A stretch of 64,000 bases of DNA, from assembly GCF_000234665.1 (NCBI RefSeq), contig NC_018319.1, forward strand, positions 62,001 to 126,000, in the 5' to 3' direction. The stretch is from Leishmania mexicana MHOM/GT/2001/U1103. Its lineage: Eukaryota > Euglenozoa > Kinetoplastea > Trypanosomatida > Trypanosomatidae. Shown here piece by piece: positions 21,867-31,105 of the stretch. The notes under the pieces are model-generated. The model searched no databases. It had not been told where the DNA came from and saw only the letters and a list, made by a program, of their open reading frames with translations. The position numbers and the translations under genes are program-made. Position 1 is the stretch's first letter; each line of letters starts with the position of its first letter.

Positions 21867-23426
21867 TCACTCACCGTCTGTCAACAGCGTGAGCGCGCCC
21901 TCCAAGTTGAGGTTGGCGTCATCGTCCTCCTCGTACTCGCCATTTGGCTTGAGCACACCGAGATATCCGAAACCGTATCCGCAAATCGGGGCTGCCTCTG
22001 TTGAATCCTCCACAACCACAGCTCGCTGGGATAGTGGAAGCTCTGATGCAACGAGCGCCTTGGCTGCTGCTGTCTTGTTTGCCTTCTGCTCATTTGCCCG
22101 TAAGAGACGCATGCGACGTCGAAGGCGCTCCTGCCGTCGCGAGATATTGCTCCGCCCATCGTCACCACCGCTGTTAAGGGATCCCTGCCTCGGCGTCACC
22201 CGATGCTTGCGGGACGCGATGATGCGTTGCAGTCTTTCGTTGTCACTTAATCCTGGGGGACCAGTAACGACTCTGGGTTTTCGTGGCGGCCGCTTGGCTG
22301 CGTCTACCTTGCCTACACGTGCCGATGAAACAACGACGAGTGTACCAACACGTTCTTCAGGAAACTGCTCCCAGCCGCTGAGGCCACATGCATTGCTGTT
22401 TGCTGCCCCTCGCCCTGCTCCGCAAGACCTGCCTGCGACGGCCTCTTGCGAGGCCTGCTGTCGGTGCCCATCCCCGTACGAGCATGATATGGGGCTATGC
22501 TCATCCTTGGTCACTATGTCCTCGTTGTCCACGAGGCGGATATAATCGCATTGGGAAGGCGCGCTGGACGAGCCCTTTCCTAAAGGTGCCCTAACCCTTT
22601 CTGAGGCGCTCGAGGAAACGTGAGGATAGGACGGTGGCACAGCTGTATCTTTCAGAGGCTTCAGCTGCGGTAGGATCACAGAGTGCGTCGAAAGAGGCGA
22701 CCCCAGCGAGGACGGTGGCTCAGCGCACGGAGCAGCTGCTGTGCCAAAAGACACGTCGCTTGGCAAGGGTATGCCAGACCTGGAGTCAATATTTAGCAGA
22801 GACGACAGATGTTCAGATGTCGCGGCGGCCGTCTTCCAGATCGGTGGAACATACGCCGGAACTGCAAAAAGGGCCATGCCCTCTGGTGTTGCGGCAATGC
22901 ATGACTGCTCGTCACTGCTTGTGAACACACACGACATCTTTCCCGTTCCAGTGAGAGTGATCGCGTCAATGCAGGATATAGATGGGAGATTGAACACAGT
23001 ATGCACGATGCCAGCAACATGAAACACCACCTGTACCCACTTGTTGCGTGGAATGATAAGGGGAAGATAAGCGGTCGTCAGCTCATCAGCCGTCGTGTCG
23101 TATCGCGCAGCTGCAACGTTGGTACCAATTATCAGTTTTGTCCGCGTCACCGCGTACTGACTCACAACGATCTCGACCGCGAAATGGTCCATGGAGTTGA
23201 GGCAGATTTGAGCCGCCAAAAGAGAGTTGTGTAAGCGCAACGAAGAGAGGGGGCGGTCCTCGCGCGGAACTTGCACGCGGGTTTGAGAAGGCGTCCCTTT
23301 CATGATGAGGACCGGCTTCTGAATGTGTTTGTCGACGTGAATGGAGCATCCACGTGGATTCACCACCTTTGCATGCGCCAACAGCTCGCTGTTGGCCTCC
23401 ATTACAAGCTGTAGCTCTGTAGCCAT
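21867..23426 (-). CDS. CFAP20-domain (DUF667) protein, probably flagellar
   Basis: A 519-residue protein whose first 190 residues resemble a CFAP20 domain: DKHIQKPVLIMKG (32-44), a strand-rich middle and LIIPRNKWVQVVFHVAGI (123-140), FNLPSISCIDAITLTGTGKM (145-164). CFAP20 and its relatives sit on axonemal or basal-body microtubules. The rest is a long Ser/Pro-rich linker, then an Arg-rich helical stretch (RRQERLRRRMRLLRANEQKA) and an acidic tail (EYEEDDDANL). The N-terminal domain plus long tail fits the CFAP20DC-type architecture better than CFAP20 itself. Codon use is clearly less GC-biased than in L13a. The domain call rests on pattern only. Confidence 0.7.
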   Translation of the reverse strand: MATELQLVMEANSELLAHAKVVNPRGCSIHVDKHIQKPVLIMKGTPSQTRVQVPREDRPLSSLRLHNSLLAAQICLNSMDHFAVEIVVSQYAVTRTKLIIGTNVAAARYDTTADELTTAYLPLIIPRNKWVQVVFHVAGIVHTVFNLPSISCIDAITLTGTGKMSCVFTSSDEQSCIAATPEGMALFAVPAYVPPIWKTAAATSEHLSSLLNIDSRSGIPLPSDVSFGTAAAPCAEPPSSLGSPLSTHSVILPQLKPLKDTAVPPSYPHVSSSASERVRAPLGKGSSSAPSQCDYIRLVDNEDIVTKDEHSPISCSYGDGHRQQASQEAVAGRSCGAGRGAANSNACGLSGWEQFPEERVGTLVVVSSARVGKVDAAKRPPRKPRVVTGPPGLSDNERLQRIIASRKHRVTPRQGSLNSGGDDGRSNISRRQERLRRRMRLLRANEQKANKTAAAKALVASELPLSQRAVVVEDSTEAAPICGYGFGYLGVLKPNGEYEEDDDANLNLEGALTLLTDGE

Positions 23427-24032
23427 CTTGAAGATCTACTAGGAAAAAAAATACGCAAAATGGCAAATTTTCAGCTTGACAGCTTTGAGTGTGAGCTGGC
23501 CATGTGAACCGATTGCGCTCGCGCACGCTCGTGTTACTGAAACAGCCCTATTCCCTTTCCAAGGGGACCGCACAGAAGAAAGCCAAAGAGCACGGCGCGT
23601 TCTGCGTAAAAAGACATGCGAGAGAAGGAAAGGAATAATAAAAAAATGACCAAACTTAGAGTAGAGAAAGCTAGAAACCTGTGCGCGAAGGCTGGTCGAG
23701 GGGAGACTGCATTCATCAGCGGAAGAGGGTGAGCCCCCTTTTCAAGCCCACCTCTTGTGCAACGTGGAGCGAACAGCCAATCCAAAGAGAGAAGGGGAAA
23801 GGCAGACTACTTTTCATAGAACCCTTTCCACTACACCACACTCTCAAAAAAAAATCTGTCTTTTATTCCGTTTCTTTTTTACGGCGTTTAGCTAGTGTTT
23901 GTAATGGTACTCGGTGAAGCTCGTCAGGCTCGAGCATGAGCACAAAAAAAAATACACAATGAGTAGATGCGGGATGGTGCGTACGGATCTATCTGAAGAA
24001 GACGCCTGGTGCGCTCTCATCTATTTTCCATG
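23427..24032. other. Intergenic, AT-rich
   Basis: About 600 bp between the PP1-like gene stop and the CFAP20-domain start, richer in A/T than upstream gaps, with A runs (23442-23449, 23847-23855, 23944-23952). No gene. Confidence 0.5.
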
Positions 24033-25157
24033 TCAATCGTGGCTCAGAGGGTTTGGAAGTGGATCCCGAAATAGCATGATATCCCGCTGCTGAACAAAGT
24101 CCGGTGGTTCCAACGTGATGATGCTGCATACACCCTTCTCATCCACACGTAAAATGCCGCCTCTATTTCCGAACTCGTTGCAGTAGTTAGTTGCCGAGAA
24201 GATGGTAAGCAAATGCCGCTTTTTGTGATCCGGAAAAAACTGGAATCCTTCTTCGACCACTTGATGTGCGCGGCACACCAAATCAATGTCGTTCTCGACT
24301 AAAAACCGCTCCAGTGCCCGTTCGGAAAACACAGATGAAATTCTGCGCGAGCTCGGGGCCCAGTCAACACCAGCTGGCAGATCTGTTTCGGGGTCTGCCC
24401 AGAGAAGGTCACAAATGATGCCGGAGTGGGGGACATTGCACGGACGCGCGTCCGGGATGTCTCGCACGAAGCGGAGCTCCGAGGAGAGACCGCCGTGGAC
24501 GCAGAAAATGGAGCCGTTGATCAGGGCCGCCACAGGCAGAACACGAAAAAAATCGGTGAACGTTTTGAAAAGCTTAATGCCATAGCGCCTCTTGCATTCG
24601 TCGTAAAACCCATACAAGAGCATGATTTGTTCGTCCTCGTGGTTTCCGCGAAGCATGGTCATGTGCCGTGGAGAAATAATCTTGAGAGCGAGCAGTGTCA
24701 CAACGACCTCAACGGAGCGAGCGCCGCGGTCGACATAATCGCCAAGGAAGAGAAAGCTGTATGTTTTATCATCGACCGCTGAGCTGGACTCTTTACGTGC
24801 CTTCTTCGCATCAGTTCCGAAAACGGTGCCTCCCAGTGGTGGGCATCGTTTGAAAATGTTAACCAAGTCGTAGTACTGCCCGTGTAGATCACCGCAAGCG
24901 TAAACAGGGGAATCTACTTCGACCAGAATCGGCTCACTAGCTATTATAGCGCGAGCCTTGATGAGAATCTGCACGATGAGGCCTTCGGGAATTCGCTGCT
25001 CTTCCAAAACTTTGCTCGTGTAGCGCTCAGGAAGCAGTTCTAAAAGGCGATAAAGCACATCATTCTCTTTTTCCACAGAGAGAGTATCTGTAGGAAGGCT
25101 ACTGAGTGTGCACATGGACAGATCCACGGTGAATCTCCCTCGCTTCGTGTGTGCCAT
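24033..25157 (-). CDS. Divergent PP1-like serine/threonine phosphatase
   Basis: A 374-residue PPP-family phosphatase. The metal-binding and catalytic motifs are intact: GDLHGQYYDL (89-98), LGDYVDRGARS (138-148), LRGNHED (169-175), CVHGGLS (219-225), RAHQVVEEGF (296-305) and SATNYCNEFGNRGG (321-334). Order and the HQVVE and NYCxEF segments are closest to PP1. Differences from canonical PP1 include an insertion of about 20 residues between the first two motifs (around 110-132, Lys/Ser-rich), SATNYC instead of SAPNYC and an extended N-terminus. The frame continues upstream only to a TTG at 25238; the first ATG is at 25157. Probably a kinetoplastid-specific PP1 paralogue; regulators and substrates unknown. 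Confidence 0.9.
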   Translation of the reverse strand: MAHTKRGRFTVDLSMCTLSSLPTDTLSVEKENDVLYRLLELLPERYTSKVLEEQRIPEGLIVQILIKARAIIASEPILVEVDSPVYACGDLHGQYYDLVNIFKRCPPLGGTVFGTDAKKARKESSSAVDDKTYSFLFLGDYVDRGARSVEVVVTLLALKIISPRHMTMLRGNHEDEQIMLLYGFYDECKRRYGIKLFKTFTDFFRVLPVAALINGSIFCVHGGLSSELRFVRDIPDARPCNVPHSGIICDLLWADPETDLPAGVDWAPSSRRISSVFSERALERFLVENDIDLVCRAHQVVEEGFQFFPDHKKRHLLTIFSATNYCNEFGNRGGILRVDEKGVCSIITLEPPDFVQQRDIMLFRDPLPNPLSHD

Positions 25158-26020
25158 TTGCGCATAATCACCTAAGACTCTAATTTGCTGTAGCTCCAAT
25201 CGACCATAGCTTTTGCGAAATAGTCGCGCCGCTTTCAAGTGTGCAACGTAGCAAAGTTGGCATCAGTGACAAAGAAAAATAAAGATGGCAGAGGTGGACA
25301 TAAAGAAATAATCGGAGCATACGTTATTTACTCCAATGTGTCATTCTACCACGAACACGTCAGAAAGTATAAGCCTACGCAGCCACATCTCACCAGCCTC
25401 TGTTGCATTGTGACCAAATTCGGGCCGTCTAGGACGAGCCGCTCTGCCATCGAATCGGGGCCATGCGCCTTGCGGGCTCTTCCGGTCCTTCCTCTTCCTT
25501 TTTCCCCTTACGTGCTGCTTGATCAGCGCCAGACAAGACTCGAGGCGCACAGCATGCCGTGAACCAAGCAGGCCTAGTCAAGGGTCGTGCTTGCGGGTGA
25601 AAGCGTTGGCGTCCGTCGTGCTGGTAGGGGGCAGTCTACGCGGATACCGGATGAGCCCAAGCACAAAGTCGGCCATTGTAAGGTTAGGGTCCTCGGAGAT
25701 GGTAACCGGAGCAATAACGACAAAAAGAAAGATGGCACCTCTTCTCACCCGACGGCATTGAGACAAGAAGATTGCCAGGTTGTTAGATGTGATCCCAGTA
25801 AAGGGTCTGCAAGCCCCCTATCAGTAGCTGAGGGACGTCAATCAAAGAGGGGTAATTGCAGACCTTATCACCCCACAACAGAAAGACAAAAAAGAATAGT
25901 AGCATGGAGAAAAACTTGGGCAGATTACTCGTCGTTGGCAGTAATATGCGTCACAGTCTTTTCAGCTATTTTTGTTGTCGTTAGTCGGTTGTGTAGAAGG
26001 TATCCTGATTTCCTGCACGC
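25158..26020. other. Intergenic, AT-rich
   Basis: About 860 bp of comparatively AT-rich sequence between two minus-strand genes. Open frames of up to 145 codons overlap on both strands but show no domain and no matching composition. No gene supported. Confidence 0.5.
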
Positions 26021-26668
26021 CTAGCTCTCGTCATCACCACCACAAACTGGGGCATAAACGAGGGTGGGAGGCTCATCATCGAGCACGGAGTCATTCTGCT
26101 CAGCCCGCGGCTGAGAGCGACTCCGCTTCCGAGAGGCGGATATTCCTGGCTCTCTGACAGAGCGGAAAGGCTCGGGTGTCCAAGAAAGCAGAGAAGCTGG
26201 TGGCGTGCCAGGGGCAAAATAGCTGTCGGCGCTGCTAAGAATGCACCCGCTCAAGATGACTGCGCTGACTGCAGGTCCCGTGCCCCTCTGAAACAGCAGC
26301 AAGCGAACTCGATCCCCAGTGAAAAGTTTCAGCTTCACGGGAACAGAAAACTGGGCGGTGTCAGTTACTGCTAGGGGAACTGGGGGACCAATTACCTTGC
26401 CATCGGAGTCAAGGCGCTGCATGAAAAGACACACTCGTCGCAGTAAAGATCCTGCTACGGAGGTCTTAAAGACTATAGAAGATACCTCGATTGAGTTCAC
26501 CGTCGGCGCTACGGGGACTTGCAGGTCGGTTGAGTGGGTTGCTGCTTTTAAGGCGGTCACACCCTCCACCTCAATCGAGAAGAACATCGGAGCATCGGTT
26601 AGTCCGTTTTCCTCCTCGAGAACAGAGTAGGGGGATTTCCTGAATGGCAGTCCCGCTTTTTCGAGCAT
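26021..26668 (-). CDS. Hypothetical protein, first gene of the minus-strand unit
   Basis: A 215-residue protein of unknown family. Residues about 25-150 are a compact, beta-rich stretch (FFSIEVEGV, VSSIVFKTSV, VCLFMQRLD, VKLKLFTGDRVRLLLFQRG). The tail is hydrophilic with a basic cluster SRKRSRSQPR that could be a nuclear localisation signal, followed by an acidic end. A beta-barrel followed by basic and acidic tails vaguely recalls nucleoplasmin-like proteins; this is a guess from shape. The frame runs back to an ATG at 26776, but that extension covers a 9-base poly-U tract (complement of 26705-26713), a likely splice signal, so the ATG at 26668 is preferred. It is the promoter-proximal gene of the left-hand unit. 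Confidence 0.72.
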   Translation of the reverse strand: MLEKAGLPFRKSPYSVLEEENGLTDAPMFFSIEVEGVTALKAATHSTDLQVPVAPTVNSIEVSSIVFKTSVAGSLLRRVCLFMQRLDSDGKVIGPPVPLAVTDTAQFSVPVKLKLFTGDRVRLLLFQRGTGPAVSAVILSGCILSSADSYFAPGTPPASLLSWTPEPFRSVREPGISASRKRSRSQPRAEQNDSVLDDEPPTLVYAPVCGGDDES

Positions 26669-27259
26669 GATGAACACTATATGAGAGAGACCTCTCTCCA
26701 CGCGAAAAAAAAATTGAGAAGGTATGGGAAAGCGAAAAAGTGCGGGAAACGAGAGGACGAGAGGATTGGTTGGCATACAGTTTTTTTTTTATAAAGCTTC
26801 CATTTTCACAACTGACAGGAAACCGATCTTTCCGGCATAGAGCCCATTGCAGCACCACAGATAAAGGTGGTGGGTGGGGTGAAGATGAAAGACCCGCGAT
26901 GGTGGTTTTTCGTATTTGGGAGGGCACAGCTCTGGGCTAAGCTCGATTCGGCTCTGGAAAGCAACCGCAGTGCTTCTGAGGTCCTCTCGCACGATTCGTT
27001 GTCACACCGGGGGGTGGTATTGAGATGCTTGGGCGGCACAACGTGATATTGTGCTCGAAAAAAGCTGCCTGCATGCGACAAAAGGCTGCGATAAACACGC
27101 TTCTGTGGGGGGCTGTAGGCACACGCAGCCCCCCCCCCCTTTCGCTCAAGTTTTCCTCGGCGAACCATAATGCGAGCACCTTTTCGAGGCAACTGCCACA
27201 GGACCCCCCCCCCGCCCGCTGCTCTTGCTGGCTTAAAAAGCATGCGCACTCTGATAAAG

Positions 27260-27595
27260 CTAGCCCTTACGCTCGAAGTACGCTGAGACAGTCTTTTGGT
27301 CTTGCTTCCTTTTTCTTCTACTTCTGGTACTCGGCACCCCTTCTTTGCCGCTCAAGGAATTTTTCAAAAGTGCTGGTTCCCCTTGATTGAGGACAGGGGT
27401 TGTGAACGGTGAAATGCTGTCACTGGACCCTTGCCCACTGCCTTTAAGCTTCTCCCAGCGCGAAAGGGTGTCTTTCCTGCCTAATGGTGGGTACCCCTCC
27501 ACATTTGGGACATGGCTCCTCAACAGCTTACTGGCTGCAGGACGGTCACCTGGAGTACCCAATAGCAACACTATGGCAGGACTACGACCACACAC
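27260..27595 (-). other. ATG-less open frame with PIP-box-like C-terminus (doubtful)
   Basis: A 111-codon frame inside the strand-switch region. It begins at GTG and contains no ATG. Its predicted end is basic and then QKTVSAYFERKG, which fits the PCNA-interacting box Qxx(hydrophobic)xx(aromatic)(aromatic), as at the C-terminus of DNA polymerase delta subunit 3. Upstream on this strand is the pyrimidine-rich leader of the WD40 gene (purine-rich in this direction), so no splice acceptor is visible. It may be chance, or a remnant of a longer gene. Confidence 0.15.
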
Positions 27596-27668
27596 TTCCG
27601 CTCCTGTTTATCGCCTTTTCTTTTTCGTGGCTTGTAGAACGCACACCGCTCTCGCCCGCAGTCGCGTG

Positions 27669-27711
27669 GCCCCCCACCCCTAGTAGAGTCTCACTCTTTT
27701 TTTTGTTCCAG
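27669..27711 (+). promoter_or_regulatory. Probable spliced-leader acceptor of the WD40 gene
   Basis: A pyrimidine-rich tract (including T8 at 27697-27704) ends in TTGTTCCAG, with the AG at 27710-27711, five bases before the ATG at 27717. This is a textbook trans-splice acceptor layout, although so short a leader is unusual and an earlier AG may be used instead. Confidence 0.5.
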
Positions 27712-27716
27712 CCACA

Positions 27717-28760
27717 ATGAGCTCCGCATCTGCGTATGGTCTGGACGGACAAGCGAGGTCTCTGTGCTCGCTGTATCATCCATCGCTAAACTCCCAGGAG
27801 TGTCATCGCTTTCTCATCGGAACTGCGAAACCTTCGGCAGAGAACAAGATTCACCTCGTCGAGTATCAGGACGACACGAAGTCATTAGAGTGTGCCACGG
27901 TATGGTCACACAATGACCCAGTGATGGGGTTGTGGTGCTCACCCTCTCTTTCGGCGGACAGTCTCCTCGCTGTCTCATCGCTGCAGAAATCGGAGGTTTT
28001 CCGAATTTCGGAAAATGTACTGAGTGAGCCCAAGTGCATTGCCACAATGAACAAGAGCTACAGCCGTGTGCTATGGGATTTGGACGGACTTCAGAGAGAA
28101 TTCAGGGCAGTCCATCAAAACACACTGACCACAGTCTTGTTGAGTTCCTCTAAGCTCGGTTCGGAAACGGTCAACTACACAAGCAGTGGAGGCGTCATTC
28201 GCTGTGCTGCCTTAGCGCCTTACGACCCCACTCTCTGTCTTATCTCTTGTGATTCTGATGGGCTGCAGCTTGTTGATCTGCGCAGCAAAAAAGCGTCTTC
28301 CTTCGCGGGCACCAAGTACACTCACGGTTTCGGCTACACGACGGCGGTTGACTTTGATCGCTTAAAGCCCGGGCAGTTTCTCTCCGCAGGCACAGACGGC
28401 TACGTGTACATTCACGACATCCGCTACAATACCTCCTGTTCTCTCGCAATGCTGCGGCACATGAAGGCACATGAGCACGCGGTGCAGAGCTGTCTGTTCA
28501 ATTCATTTCGAGACGAACTTGTTCTGTCGTGTAGCTCAGATGAAACTCTCAAGCTGTGGGATGTTGAGGATAACAACGAACCAAAGTGCCTTCGGCGACT
28601 AGCAGACTACGGAGACAGCGTCGTTGCCCTCTGTTGGAGTGGCAATAGCCCGTGGGTGTTTGCAGGTCTGTCTTTCAACGGAAAACTCCTCGTTGACACT
28701 GTTCCCAACGAAAAGAAAATGAGTATTTTGCTCGACGAAAAGAAGTGGTGCGAGACCTGA
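27717..28760 (+). CDS. EIPR1/TSSC1-type WD40-repeat protein
   Basis: A 347-residue protein of WD40 repeats, the first gene of the plus-strand unit. It resembles EARP-interacting protein 1 (EIPR1, formerly TSSC1) in overall plan: N-terminal YGLDGQARSL (8-17), RFLIGTAK and NKIHLVEY, then propeller blades including DELVLSCSSDETLKLWD (about 264-280), and a C-terminus GDSVVALCWSGNSPWVFAGL and GKLLVDTVPNEKK, which parallels the human ending. In animals EIPR1 works with the GARP/EARP tethering complexes in endosome-to-Golgi recycling and dense-core vesicle biogenesis; the same trafficking role is inferred here. No signal peptide. Codon use is less GC-biased than in genes farther right. The WD40 class is firm, the orthology probable. 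Confidence 0.85.
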   Translation: MSSASAYGLDGQARSLCSLYHPSLNSQECHRFLIGTAKPSAENKIHLVEYQDDTKSLECATVWSHNDPVMGLWCSPSLSADSLLAVSSLQKSEVFRISENVLSEPKCIATMNKSYSRVLWDLDGLQREFRAVHQNTLTTVLLSSSKLGSETVNYTSSGGVIRCAALAPYDPTLCLISCDSDGLQLVDLRSKKASSFAGTKYTHGFGYTTAVDFDRLKPGQFLSAGTDGYVYIHDIRYNTSCSLAMLRHMKAHEHAVQSCLFNSFRDELVLSCSSDETLKLWDVEDNNEPKCLRRLADYGDSVVALCWSGNSPWVFAGLSFNGKLLVDTVPNEKKMSILLDEKKWCET

Positions 28761-29344
28761 CAGTGCTTTTTTTTGCTGATGGCTTGCCCTCTTCATATAC
28801 TTCCCTTTCTCTTGCCTTCAAAGAAAGGGTTTGGGCTAGATGCTTTTTGGTTGACCGACACGTAGAAACTGCTCTTCAGTGATATTGATAATTATCGGAA
28901 TATGTGCTGCCGCATTTTGTGTGCCCTTAGACAGTTTTCTGAAAACTGGCGTTGCAAAATGAGATAGTAGCAGAAAGAGGTCGTTTGGGCAGTTACGTCG
29001 AGTGCGTTTTTTATGCGAACCGCGGAATAAGCGAATTCCTGCCACATTTTACGTTGATGATAATGCTCTGTGCGTAAAAAGAGGGCCTATTATTGGCGGC
29101 TCTGAAGAGGGAAGACGTCCTTTCTTTGAGTACCTCACGTCAGGTTTTTCTTTGGTCATCTATGCCCTCCCCCAAAATATCTCTGCCTCTCTTTTGCTCC
29201 TTTTCTTTGCGTATCCACACCCATACCGCTGAGCACATTTCCTCCACTAATAATACTACTACGTTTGGCTTTGACGGACTGGGCAAAGTCACTTTCAGAC
29301 ATTGTTTCCTAATCGTACCACAAAATAAGTAAACAGCCTTTCCC
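28761..29344. other. Intergenic with splice-acceptor tract for lysyl-tRNA synthetase
   Basis: AT-rich spacer. A pyrimidine-rich stretch (29161-29222) is followed by the AG at 29232-29233, a plausible spliced-leader acceptor about 110 bases ahead of the next ATG. No gene. Confidence 0.5.
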
Positions 29345-31105
29345 ATGTCGTCCCCCGAAGAGCTCCGTAAGCAGATAGAGGCTCTTGCCTACCAGATCGC
29401 AGACACCAAAAAGACGAAGGGTACTGAAAATGATGAGTACAAGTCGTTGGTGAAGCAGATGGGTACGCTGCGCAGCCAGCTTCCACAGGATGAGAAGAAG
29501 GCGAAGAAGGAAAAGACGGTAGAGCCGTCTTACTTCGAGTCGCGCTTGGCGATGGTCAAGGAGATGGGTCTCCTTGGCGCTGCCTACCCACACAAGTACC
29601 ACCGTCAATACACAATTCCTCAGTATCGTAGGAAGTACGCGCCTTTGCTTACAGAGCCCGACACATCCCTCGATAAAACGGTGACGATTGCGGGCCGCAT
29701 CATCAATAAGCGTAGCTCCGGTTCGAAGCTGCACTTCATCACTATTCAGGGCGATATGGAGACTGTGCAGGTGATTTCTGCCCTCACTGACTACATCGAC
29801 CAGTCCAAGTTCGCCGAGATCCACTCTAAGCTGAAGCGCGGCGATATTATCGGCATTGCGGGCAAGCCGTCCCTATCCAAGAGCAGCGAGTTTTCCCTCA
29901 AGGCAACCGAGATTACGCTTCTTTCAACTTGCTACCACATGCTCCCCGACGACTACTTTGGCCTTTCTTCCTTTGAGCAGCGCTTCCGTCAGCGCTACCT
30001 CGACTTTATTGTCAACCGCGACAATATCAAGACCTTCATTCAGCGTGCAAACATCATCAAGTACATTCGCAAGTTTTTTGATGAGCGGGACTTTGTGGAG
30101 GTCGAGACGCCGGTGCTCAACCAAATCGCTGGCGGTGCCGCGGCGCGTCCTTTTGTGACGCACCACAACGACCTCAACCAGACCATGTTCCTGCGTATCG
30201 CGCCGGAGCTGTACCTGAAGGAGCTCGTCGTCGGTGGCATGGATCGTGTGTACGAAGTCGGCAAGCAATTCCGTAACGAGGGCATCGATCTCACCCACAA
30301 CCCCGAATTCACAAGCTGCGAGGCGTACTGGGCGTACATGGACTACCACGATTGGATGACCGCAACAGAGGACCTTCTGTACGGTCTGGCCATGGAGCTT
30401 CACGGCTCGCCAATCGTTCGCTATGCGCCGAAGGACTCAGAGGGCAAGCCACTGCCAGAGGTTACCTTCAACTTCAACAAGCCGTTTAAGCGTCTGCACA
30501 TTATTCCGGAGCTGGAGAAGCGCTTGAAGGTATCCTTTGACAACGTTGACTTCGAGTCCGATGCGGGCATTCAGTTTCTGATGGACCTGTGCAAAAAGCA
30601 TAAGGCCGACTGCCCTCCACCGTACACGGCGCCTCGCCTTCTCGATGCCCTTATCGCTGAGTTCCTTGAGCCCGAGTGCCACGACCCTTGCTTCATCTGC
30701 GATCACCCTCGCGTGATGTCGCCTCTCGCCAAGTGGCACCGCAACGACCCCCGCCTGACGGAACGCTTTGAACTGTTCGTCAACAAGAAGGAGCTCGCTA
30801 ATGCGTACACCGAGCTGAACAACCCTATCGTGCAACGTGAGGAGTTTGTTAAACAGGTGCGGAACCGCGACAAGGGCGATGTCGAATCTATGGAGATCGA
30901 TGAGGGCTTCGTCGCAGCACTGGAGCACGCGTTGCCACCCACTGGTGGATGGGGTCTTGGCATCGACCGCCTTGTGATGTTCCTCACAAGTCAGTCGAAC
31001 ATCAAGGAAGTGCTTCTGTTCCCTGCCATGAAGCCTGAAGGCAAGAACGCGATTAGCTACCCTCCGGGCACGATGCTCAACGGCCAGGGCGTTCCTCTGT
31101 TGTAG
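29345..31105 (+). CDS. KARS: Lysyl-tRNA synthetase (class II)
   Basis: Charges tRNA-Lys with lysine using ATP. The 586-residue protein has an N-terminal charged helical hairpin (about 5-58) that may bind tRNA, an OB-fold anticodon-binding domain (about 112-195) and the class IIb catalytic core (about 210-562). Motif 2 is seen as [14 protein letters not shown] (302-315), with substrate-pocket sequences [15 protein letters not shown] and [20 protein letters not shown] (475-494); motif 3 is [15 protein letters not shown] (534-548). All are canonical for LysRS. No mitochondrial presequence, so this is taken as the cytosolic enzyme. The ATG at 29345 follows a clear leader. Codon use is more biased than in neighbours, fitting a housekeeping gene. 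Confidence 0.97.
   Translation: MSSPEELRKQIEALAYQIADTKKTKGTENDEYKSLVKQMGTLRSQLPQDEKKAKKEKTVEPSYFESRLAMVKEMGLLGAAYPHKYHRQYTIPQYRRKYAPLLTEPDTSLDKTVTIAGRIINKRSSGSKLHFITIQGDMETVQVISALTDYIDQSKFAEIHSKLKRGDIIGIAGKPSLSKSSEFSLKATEITLLSTCYHMLPDDYFGLSSFEQRFRQRYLDFIVNRDNIKTFIQRANIIKYIRKFFDERDFVEVETPVLNQIAGGAAARPFVTHHNDLNQTMFLRIAPELYLKELVVGGMDRVYEVGKQFRNEGIDLTHNPEFTSCEAYWAYMDYHDWMTATEDLLYGLAMELHGSPIVRYAPKDSEGKPLPEVTFNFNKPFKRLHIIPELEKRLKVSFDNVDFESDAGIQFLMDLCKKHKADCPPPYTAPRLLDALIAEFLEPECHDPCFICDHPRVMSPLAKWHRNDPRLTERFELFVNKKELANAYTELNNPIVQREEFVKQVRNRDKGDVESMEIDEGFVAALEHALPPTGGWGLGIDRLVMFLTSQSNIKEVLLFPAMKPEGKNAISYPPGTMLNGQGVPLL

Larger units (their letters stand above)
26669..27716. promoter_or_regulatory. 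Divergent strand-switch region (likely bidirectional transcription start)
   Basis: All genes to the left are on the minus strand and all to the right on the plus strand, so this roughly 1.05 kb separates two outward-pointing gene arrays. In trypanosomatids, divergent strand-switch regions are where RNA polymerase II starts both polycistronic units, marked by histone variants and acetylation rather than by core promoter motifs. Here I see homopolymer tracts (T10 at 26781-26790, C11 at 27129-27139, C10 at 27204-27213) but no TATA-like element. The function is inferred from gene orientation. Confidence 0.8.

Noticed and set aside
25676..25692. TTAGGG-like hexamer as possible interstitial telomere repeat
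   Set aside because: Only a single copy, with no array.
29309..29824. 171-codon minus-strand frame opposite lysyl-tRNA synthetase
   Set aside because: Antisense shadow of a clear housekeeping gene.
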